From the IMG/VR virus record IMGVR_UViG_3300032116_000033, positions 1 through 64,000 of that record: a stretch of 64,000 nucleotides of DNA. One strand, written 5' to 3'. Each line of letters begins with the position of its first letter. Position 1 is the stretch's first letter. This DNA is from a virus. The notes under the pieces are model-generated. The model ran no database searches and had not been told where the DNA came from. It saw only the letters and a program-made list of their open reading frames with translations. Below are positions 34,037 through 40,294 of this stretch, one piece after another. The position numbers and the translations under genes were made by a program.

Positions 34037-34458
34037 GCACGGTATCCAGCGAGTACCTAGACCAGCAGCGCTGGCTTATGAACAGCGGCCTCTTCACCGA
34101 CAACGCCAAAGACACGCTTTTCATGTACGGCAGCATCGTCAACAAGCACATTACAGCACTGGAACTATCGATAGATCCAGACAATAAGCGCGTACACTAC
34201 GTCTTGTATGCGGCCCCATCCTTGGTCAAAGCTTATAATAAGTATCAAGAGCTCAAGAGTCTAGGCTCTGTATGGGCTATGTGGAGAACAAGACGTATCC
34301 TTAGCAATAACGGAAACCTTGAGTTTCAGCAGTTGCTGTCGACGTTTGTGCGGTCGTATTGTGGCCCGGGATGGGCCACATCAATGGAGTTAAAGAAGAG
34401 TTCTGAGTATGAGGAACAAAGATCCAAAGATAATGATGATAAAGGAAAAGATCGATAG
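34033..34458 (+). CDS. Hypothetical protein (141 aa)
   Basis: ATGA overlap with sbcD. Mixed alpha/beta chain with a nearly central hydrophobic segment (VHYVLYAAPSLVKAYNKY) and a Lys/Asp-rich end. Overlaps the next gene by 50 nt. Not recognised; position suggests transcription- or recombination-associated accessory. Confidence 0.6.
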   Translation: MSTVSSEYLDQQRWLMNSGLFTDNAKDTLFMYGSIVNKHITALELSIDPDNKRVHYVLYAAPSLVKAYNKYQELKSLGSVWAMWRTRRILSNNGNLEFQQLLSTFVRSYCGPGWATSMELKKSSEYEEQRSKDNDDKGKDR

Positions 34459-34843
34459 ACTTTCGACCAACGAGGACGATCGTCAGGATCTTTGGGTGCG
34501 ATACCTAGAAAACCCTGACTCTGATTTATACAGTAATATCGAAGACATAAGCTTCAGAAACTCTATAAGAGACAGGATCGCCGACGACATAGTGAACCTC
34601 TACACCTCAACGCTTAAGGTCGGCTTTGTTCAGAATATACTCAGTAATTTCACCGACCTAGAGCGCTCAATCATAGTTCTCATCCTTTTAGGTCTATCCA
34701 ACGAGCAGATATCAAGGTATAAGATGATAGGGTTGCTGCGTCTAAATCAGACGCTGCACAACATCTCTTTGCACCCAGTGTGGGAGACCTTGCGTGTCGA
34801 AGAAAAAGCTAAGCTCGGAGCAGAAGCACGGGCTGACCGGTGA
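34409..34843 (+). CDS. Sigma-factor-like helix-turn-helix protein (144 aa)
   Basis: The segment DDRQDLWVRYLENPDSD resembles the start of ECF-sigma region 2 (D..DLxQE), and FTDLERSIIVLILLGLSNEQISRYKMIG resembles a sigma region 4 helix-turn-helix. Length (~144 aa) suits a compact phage sigma such as T4 gp55. It may direct RNA polymerase to GTATAAT sites found throughout the window. Alternatively any small HTH regulator; the match is weak and by eye. Overlaps both neighbours. Confidence 0.5.
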   Translation: MRNKDPKIMMIKEKIDRLSTNEDDRQDLWVRYLENPDSDLYSNIEDISFRNSIRDRIADDIVNLYTSTLKVGFVQNILSNFTDLERSIIVLILLGLSNEQISRYKMIGLLRLNQTLHNISLHPVWETLRVEEKAKLGAEARADR

Positions 34844-35405
34844 ACAGATCGCAGAGATCGAGCGTTACCTTCGTCAGCCGACTGCGTCAGGCGCGATAGA
34901 CAAACAAGAAGCATCACCGATATACGAGCTGTTCCTGATCGGCTACAGCACCGAGGAACTTGCCGCTCGATTTCCGCAGTACTCCAAGTCGCGCATACTG
35001 TACACGGCTGCCGCCGGCGGATGGGTGAAGGACAAGGAAAGGCTGGCGAGCTCGATATACGACCGCATCAGGGCCAGGATAATCAGGTCCACCGTAGAGC
35101 AGGTCGAGTTCCTGACCGACATGATAACCGTTTCGTCGGTCGAGAACGCGGACGAGATAAGGAAGTTCCTTGACGATCCCAAGAACAACCCGCTGCCGAA
35201 CATGCGCATAAAGAACTTCAAAGAGTACCAGCAGGTCATCGACACCTTGGCCAAGGTCACCGACTCGGTCCGCTCGCTCACCAACCCGAACGCGCAGCAG
35301 GAGGCGAGGGTGGTAAAGACTAAGTCGACGAAGAAGCTTCTGCCAAAGTCAGAAGAGGCCATGCTCCTTGAGCAGCTCGTGCAGGTAGACGACGATGGAC
35401 AGTAA
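34794..35405 (+). CDS. terS: Terminase small subunit-like protein (203 aa)
   Basis: GTG start; overlaps the sigma-like gene and the terminase large gene. Residues ~35-75 (YELFLIGYSTEELAARF then AAAGGWVKDKERLA) form a helix-turn-helix of the type found in phage small terminase subunits, followed by a helical oligomerisation region (IIRSTVEQVEFLTDM). Direct position before terL supports this. It would recognise phage DNA and load the large subunit. Confidence 0.75.
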   Translation: MSKKKLSSEQKHGLTGEQIAEIERYLRQPTASGAIDKQEASPIYELFLIGYSTEELAARFPQYSKSRILYTAAAGGWVKDKERLASSIYDRIRARIIRSTVEQVEFLTDMITVSSVENADEIRKFLDDPKNNPLPNMRIKNFKEYQQVIDTLAKVTDSVRSLTNPNAQQEARVVKTKSTKKLLPKSEEAMLLEQLVQVDDDGQ

Positions 35406-37650
35406 GAACAGGACATGCACCGTAGAAGGCTGCAGCAAACCGTTGAAGTCCAGAGGCTACTGCACCGGGCACTATAAGTCTATAATCGACCGACCAAAGA
35501 TCAAGCAGAAGAAGATCGAGGAGACCAAGGCTGCGCGCCAGGAGGTGATAAACCGCAAGATCTCAGAGAACGCGTCCAAGTTTACGCCAGAGCAGCTGGA
35601 GCGTATACTGCTAACGCCGTGCCGCACGGAGAAAGACCTCAAGAACTTTATCCGGTACTTCTTCAACCTACACCTGCCAGACTGCAAGGTCTCCAGGTAT
35701 GCAGACACCACTCCTTTTCATGCAGTTTGGGACGTGTACGACATATGCACGAACAACAACAATCCGCAAAATATCCAAGAATTACTGTATGTTGCAGGAA
35801 GGGGCAGCGGTAAGTGCGTTTCGCAAGATACTGTAATCATTACCAATAGTGGTACCAAATATGTACAAAACGTTAAGGTTGGCGATTTAGTTTGGACCGG
35901 CTGGTCCTGGAAACCCGTGGTCGAAACTTTTGACGAAGGCATTAAAGATGGCGTAACCATTACTACCAAACATCTTACCAAAGATGGCGCATGGTCTTTG
36001 ACTGGTTCCTTAAAGCATCGTGTTCAAGCCCTTGACCCCGAGACCGGCAAGATCGACTGGGTCTACATGAAAAATCTTATTCCGGGCCAGTTGATCTATA
36101 GGTCCTTAGAGTCACTAGGTGCCTTAGTAGACACGTCTTCTAACGATTACGAACTAGGATGGCTTGTTGGCTGCATAACCGGAGATGGTTCTGTTAGTCG
36201 CTTTGATAATGCCATATCTTTTGCCGCAAAAGATAAAGATCAATTAGCAATATATATAGATACTATAGTCAAACATTTTGGCGTAGAACCAAAAGTGAAA
36301 TATGACAAAAGATCGCCAAATCTCAGTATAGCTGGTATCTGTAGCAAGGCTTTAAGAGAATACTGCGACTCCATTATCGAGGGCGAACTCTGCTATTTCA
36401 AAAAGCTGAAGACATTGAACCATAGTCCAAGTTTTCTGGCTGGTTTTATATCTGGAATGATGGAGACCGATGGCTCCAAAGACTCGATAACGTTAGCCAA
36501 TCCAGAGCTCATAAAACAAATAGCTCAGATTTTGAATTTATTCGGTGTTCATGCCGTCATCAACAAAAAACGACGCAAGCCTTCTACAACTAAGTTTGTT
36601 AAAGACCACGTAGTGGAGTATCACTGCGTCGATTATAAAACCGCTCTACCAGAATATTTGATGCCATTGTTCTCTAAGCGCGAGGCCTTCAAGATCTACA
36701 GCGCTAAGATGAACGAGCAGTTTCGCTATCCGTCTAAATTGTTGAAACCCTTTGCATCTTTTATAAAAGACAAGTATGAGATCGCGAATGGATACTGGCG
36801 TCTCGAGGCGGGAAAAAAGACCCACTCCGATATAAAGTATTCTAAAGATCTTTGGGGATCTGGCGAGAAGGCTAAGGAGCTTTATGTCTACGGTTACAAG
36901 ATCGATTATTTCATAGATCTAGCGAAACGCCTAGAGGAATATGATTGGGCCGACTACCTTTCCTTCGTCAGGAGGGGGTGTTACGAGACCGTAGATTCAG
37001 TTGCCTTTGGCAAACATTACTTCTACGATCTTGAAGTAGACGTCGATCACGCGTACTGGTCGAACGGCTTCATCAGCCACAACACCCTCGGCATGGCCAT
37101 AGCTGAGCTTCTAGTGCTGATGCACGATCAGCGCGATGTGGTGCACGTGGGCGCGATCCTTTCTCAGGCAAAACGATGCTACGAGTATCAGCAGAAATTC
37201 CTTCTTTCAGACCGAATAAAGCCGATAGTGAACCCACCGAAGGTCAGCGAAGAGAACAAGATCCTAGAGAAGATGACGATGGAGAAGTCAGTGTTCAACA
37301 TCAAGAGTGAGAAAGTCACACTTGAAGTGCTCCCGTGCACGCTGCGAGCGTGCCTGGTTTCCTCCGCTACGTCAACCGATGTGCATGGTACAATAAGATC
37401 ATTGGCAGATTTCAAGCCAGGCGATTTTATCAAAGACACCACCGGCTTCGTCGAGGTCCTCGGCAACGAGCTAGAAGACGCCGAGTGCATAAGGATAGAG
37501 CTAGAAGATGGAAGAGTCATCGAAGGAACCCTCGACCACAAAGTCTGGACCCAGCGCGGATGGATCGAGCTTCAGCACCTCACCGACGCCGACGAGATCT
37601 CATCCTTGGAAAGCACCTCAACGCGAGCGCATGCAGAAGTTAAAGCGTAA
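35395..37650 (+). CDS. terL: Terminase large subunit, N-terminal half, with cis intein and N-terminal half of split intein (751 aa)
   Basis: Extein residues 1-140 begin with a zinc-finger-like CTVEGCSKPLKSRGYC and end at the Walker A loop VAGRGSGK. An intein (residues 141-563) interrupts it before the Thr. Extein resumes at TLGMAIAELLV (564-652), ending LPCTLRA, and residue 653 (Cys) starts a second, split intein that runs to the stop. The missing part of terminase (Walker B, nuclease) lies in a separate gene at 40163. Without both splicing events the ATPase is broken. Overlaps terS by 11 nt. Confidence 0.92.
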   Translation: MDSKNRTCTVEGCSKPLKSRGYCTGHYKSIIDRPKIKQKKIEETKAARQEVINRKISENASKFTPEQLERILLTPCRTEKDLKNFIRYFFNLHLPDCKVSRYADTTPFHAVWDVYDICTNNNNPQNIQELLYVAGRGSGKCVSQDTVIITNSGTKYVQNVKVGDLVWTGWSWKPVVETFDEGIKDGVTITTKHLTKDGAWSLTGSLKHRVQALDPETGKIDWVYMKNLIPGQLIYRSLESLGALVDTSSNDYELGWLVGCITGDGSVSRFDNAISFAAKDKDQLAIYIDTIVKHFGVEPKVKYDKRSPNLSIAGICSKALREYCDSIIEGELCYFKKLKTLNHSPSFLAGFISGMMETDGSKDSITLANPELIKQIAQILNLFGVHAVINKKRRKPSTTKFVKDHVVEYHCVDYKTALPEYLMPLFSKREAFKIYSAKMNEQFRYPSKLLKPFASFIKDKYEIANGYWRLEAGKKTHSDIKYSKDLWGSGEKAKELYVYGYKIDYFIDLAKRLEEYDWADYLSFVRRGCYETVDSVAFGKHYFYDLEVDVDHAYWSNGFISHNTLGMAIAELLVLMHDQRDVVHVGAILSQAKRCYEYQQKFLLSDRIKPIVNPPKVSEENKILEKMTMEKSVFNIKSEKVTLEVLPCTLRACLVSSATSTDVHGTIRSLADFKPGDFIKDTTGFVEVLGNELEDAECIRIELEDGRVIEGTLDHKVWTQRGWIELQHLTDADEISSLESTSTRAHAEVKA
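35815..37083 (+). other. Intein 1 in terminase Walker A, LAGLIDADG type (423 aa)
   Basis: Starts at Cys141 (CVSQDTVIITNSG, block A), has block B GSLKHRV, block F/G FYDLEVDVDHAYWSNG and ends GFISHN before Thr+1. Two LAGLIDADG motifs stand inside: LGWLVGCITGDGS and LAGFISGMMETDGS, so it carries its own homing endonuclease. It splits GRGSGK from T of the P-loop, a site where imperfect loss is lethal. Codon use is AT-richer than the extein, suggesting later arrival. Confidence 0.92.
37351..37650 (+). other. N-terminal half of a split intein (99 aa)
   Basis: Begins Cys653 (CLVSSATSTDV), continues with FKPGDFIKDTTGFVEVLGNE and block B GTLDHKVWTQRGW, and then stops. There is no C-terminal intein block in this gene. 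The complementary C-half (HN-Cys) opens the gene at 40163. The length of ~99 residues is typical of split intein N-fragments. Confidence 0.9.
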
Positions 37651-38428
37651 AGCCGACTACTGTGAATCCTGCCAGAAGCCTCTCTACAAGAATGTCTACA
37701 CGACGTGCAAGGAATGCCGCCTAGATAAAGGCTGCACCAAGTGTGGTTCCTCTATCTTTCGCAGGGGCATGTGTAGGTCCCATTACGATAAAGATAGATT
37801 TGCAACTCGACCTAGATGCTCCGAATATGACTGCAAAGAAAATGCAAAGCACAACGGGCTTTGTTCTGTGCACTACAACGCCAACAAACTAAAACAGGCC
37901 CCAGAGTGCTCAATTTCTGGGTGCACAAAGAAGGTTGAGAAAAAAGGCTTATGTGGCACGCATTATCAAGCGTGGCGAATTAGGCAACCTAAAAAGAAAT
38001 GCTCCCATGCTTCATGCGACAACAATGCCTTCAAGCATAAACTTTGTTTTTCACACTGGAAGATATTCGATCCAGAAACGGCTTTCGTGCGCGGCATAAG
38101 GGTGAGGATAACCAACTCGATCAACAGGCGCTACAAGAAGAACGACAAGGCCGAGAAGCTGTTGGGGCTCAACATAGAGGGAGTTAGAAGACACCTGGAG
38201 TCCTTGTTCCAGCCGGGGATGTCGTGGGACAACTTTGGTAGCTGGCACATCGACCACATATGTCCTTGTTCTCAGGCTCAGAACGAAGAAGAGCTCATAA
38301 AGCTGCAGCACTACACCAACCTTAGCCCGATGTGGAAAGACGAGAACTTCGCAAAGCGTGACACTGCTACGGAGCAAGCAATAGCATCGTGCAGTAGGCT
38401 TCTGGGAAGGGGGTGGATTGGTCCATGA
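37631..38428 (+). CDS. HNH endonuclease inside the fractured terminase (265 aa)
   Basis: Start ATG 37631 overlaps the end of the N-intein by 20 nt. The N-terminal half carries five Cys/His clusters, three of which repeat the pattern Cx4CxnGLCxxHY (CSEYDCKENAKHNGLC, CSISGCTKKVEKKGLC, CSHASCDNNAFKHKLC). The C-terminal half has FQPGMSWDNFGSWHIDHICPC and LQHYTNLSPMW, an HNH core closest to that at 47828. Zinc-finger half and nuclease half differ in base composition. Probable homing endonuclease mobilising the fracture. Confidence 0.88.
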   Translation: MQKLKRKADYCESCQKPLYKNVYTTCKECRLDKGCTKCGSSIFRRGMCRSHYDKDRFATRPRCSEYDCKENAKHNGLCSVHYNANKLKQAPECSISGCTKKVEKKGLCGTHYQAWRIRQPKKKCSHASCDNNAFKHKLCFSHWKIFDPETAFVRGIRVRITNSINRRYKKNDKAEKLLGLNIEGVRRHLESLFQPGMSWDNFGSWHIDHICPCSQAQNEEELIKLQHYTNLSPMWKDENFAKRDTATEQAIASCSRLLGRGWIGP

Positions 38429-38481
38429 GCTGCTTTGTAAAAAAAATGCACCGTAATCAAGGCTAATTGATAAATATCGGG

Positions 38482-38487
38482 TATAAT
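38482..38487 (+). promoter_or_regulatory. -10-like GTATAAT before the EDxHD-like nuclease gene
   Basis: GGGTATAATCCC lies 25 nt upstream of the chosen TTG start, within the gap behind the HNH gene. It could let the nuclease be transcribed independently of terminase. Confidence 0.5.
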
Positions 38488-38511
38488 CCCTATGGCACTA
38501 AGGGGATTATA

Positions 38512-40170
38512 TTGTCTAACGTCAGGACATCACCAGACAAGATACGGCAGCTTCTGCTGGAGAAGCACGGCGGCCTAGTGTCTATAGACGTCTCAACCTT
38601 CTGCGGCATGAACAAGAAAGCCAAGTTCATCGACGTAGACCACGGAGAGTGGTGGGCGACGCCTACGAAGGTGGTCACATGCGGCCAAAAGCACCCCAAT
38701 AGAAGAAAGATATCGCTTGCGGACATAATCGCCGCACTCGATACAAACCATCAAGGTCTAGTTTTTATAGACTCAAGCTCGTACTCTTCCTCCAACAAGA
38801 AAGCCAAGTTCATCGACGTAGACCACGGAGAGTGGTGGGCTCCGGTGTACAAGGTTGCTTTCTACGGTCAGTCTCATCCTGGAAGAAAGTCTAAGAAGCT
38901 GTCGGACAGCCGTGCGTCGACCCACACCACAGACGACTTCAGGGCAAAGATGAGTCAGAGGATAAAGGAAAAATACCACGACATAGCGAGCACGAACCTC
39001 CAGCGGTACGGCGTGTCCACTCCGCTGCTCCTGCCAGAGACGATAGACAAGAACAGGTCCCGCTTCCTTAGCCCTGAGGCCTTGAAGAAGAAAGAAGAGA
39101 CCAGAGCCGAAAGAAGATTAAGACTAAACGAGAGAAAGAGATCTAAAAGGACAAAGGCGGATCCAGCGGATAGGCTACGAAAACTTCAAGAGATCGGCGT
39201 AGCTAAGAGCTTAGACGGAAGATCCATCAAAGATATATGGAAGCTCAACTTCGCAGACAAGATAAGCTACTCGTTCGTGTGCAAGATCTATGCCAAGCAC
39301 CTACCAGCTACGGAGAGCGATTTTATCAGCCTAGTCGAAGAGCACTTTACCATGAGCGACATAGAAACGCTAATGAGCTCAAATCCTATGTTATCAAGGT
39401 TCGATAAGTTCCCGGCAAAAGGATGCAACATAAGACCTGACTTCAAGGTCTCCGATCGCGTCTACGTCAACGTCGACGGTCTATACTGGCACTCGGACAA
39501 AACATTACACAAGAAATACCACCTGAAGGCAAGGCTAAAAGCAGAAGAGTTTAACTTAAGGCTCCTGCAGTTCAGGGCAGACGAGGTGATCTACAAGCGG
39601 TCGATCGTCGACTCTATGATAGCGGTAAAGGCTGGCGCGGTGAAAGATAAACTCCATGCCAGGAAGCTTGATATAAGACAAGTGACCGCACCGGAGGCGA
39701 AGACCTTCCTCAAGGCCAACCATCTCATGGGGTTCGCGTCCGCTTCCGTGTATCTGGCCCTCAAGGACGTAGATCAGATAAAAGTCCTGCTCTCCTTAAG
39801 GTTCGAGGGCAGTCAAGTAAAAATAGTAAGGTTCGCTTCTGCGCTGAGCACCGTGGTCGTTGGCGGTTACTCCAAGCTGCTCAAGTATGCTATAAAGACG
39901 TTCGATATAGATAAGATCTACACGTTCGTCGACCTGCGGTACGGCGACGTCGCCTCGCTCAAGGACATGGGCTTCGTGCACGTCGGCACCACGCTGGGAT
40001 GGAAGTGGACCGACTACGACAAGACCTACAATCGTCTGTTCTGCAAGGCTAACATGGACGAGAGAAAATTGACACAGAAAGAGTACGCCAAAGAGCTTGG
40101 CTTGGTCAAGATCTACGACGCGGGTCAGGCGAAGATGGTCTTAAGCGTTGACAGAGGTTCAGATGGCTAA
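38512..40170 (+). CDS. Vsr/EDxHD-like homing endonuclease inside the fractured terminase (552 aa)
   Basis: TTG start at 38512 has AAGGGG a few bases upstream; an earlier TTG at 38467 is behind the promoter-like site. The N-terminus has two near-identical ~60-residue repeats (KAKFIDVDHGEWWA, GQxHPxRK). The C-terminal half has a PD-(D/E)XK/Vsr-like core around VYVNVDGLYWHS, KYHLKARLKAEEFNLRLLQFR, and a long C-domain (KANHLMGFA, FVDLRYGDVASL, GWKWTDYDKTYNRL). The same C-half occurs in the gene at 53015. EDxHD/Vsr-type nucleases are known partners of split inteins in fractured phage genes. Confidence 0.85.
   Translation: MSNVRTSPDKIRQLLLEKHGGLVSIDVSTFCGMNKKAKFIDVDHGEWWATPTKVVTCGQKHPNRRKISLADIIAALDTNHQGLVFIDSSSYSSSNKKAKFIDVDHGEWWAPVYKVAFYGQSHPGRKSKKLSDSRASTHTTDDFRAKMSQRIKEKYHDIASTNLQRYGVSTPLLLPETIDKNRSRFLSPEALKKKEETRAERRLRLNERKRSKRTKADPADRLRKLQEIGVAKSLDGRSIKDIWKLNFADKISYSFVCKIYAKHLPATESDFISLVEEHFTMSDIETLMSSNPMLSRFDKFPAKGCNIRPDFKVSDRVYVNVDGLYWHSDKTLHKKYHLKARLKAEEFNLRLLQFRADEVIYKRSIVDSMIAVKAGAVKDKLHARKLDIRQVTAPEAKTFLKANHLMGFASASVYLALKDVDQIKVLLSLRFEGSQVKIVRFASALSTVVVGGYSKLLKYAIKTFDIDKIYTFVDLRYGDVASLKDMGFVHVGTTLGWKWTDYDKTYNRLFCKANMDERKLTQKEYAKELGLVKIYDAGQAKMVLSVDRGSDG
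38611..38840 (+). repeat. 47-bp perfect direct repeat within the nuclease gene
   Basis: Bases 38611-38657 and 38794-38840 are identical over 47 nt, encoding two copies of NKKAKFIDVDHGEWWA. Perfect identity indicates a recent duplication of a DNA-binding-like module or gene conversion between copies. Confidence 0.9.
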
Positions 40171-40294
40171 GGTAACGAAAATCGAGCGCACGGGCATAAA
40201 GCAAATAGCGAAATTGGAGGTTCGTTCAAGCGACGATCCGACCAATCCGATGTCAAATTCGTTTGTTACAGCTGACGGCACCATCAACCACAAC
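40163..40294 (+). other. C-terminal half of the split intein (44 aa)
   Basis: MAKVTKIERTGIKQIAKLEV is block F type and MSNSFVTADGTINHN is block G, ending Asn44 before Cys+1 (Cys45). Penultimate His and final Asn are intact, so class 1 trans-splicing with the N-half at 37351-37650 is chemically plausible. Size (~44 aa) is usual for split intein C-fragments. Confidence 0.9.
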
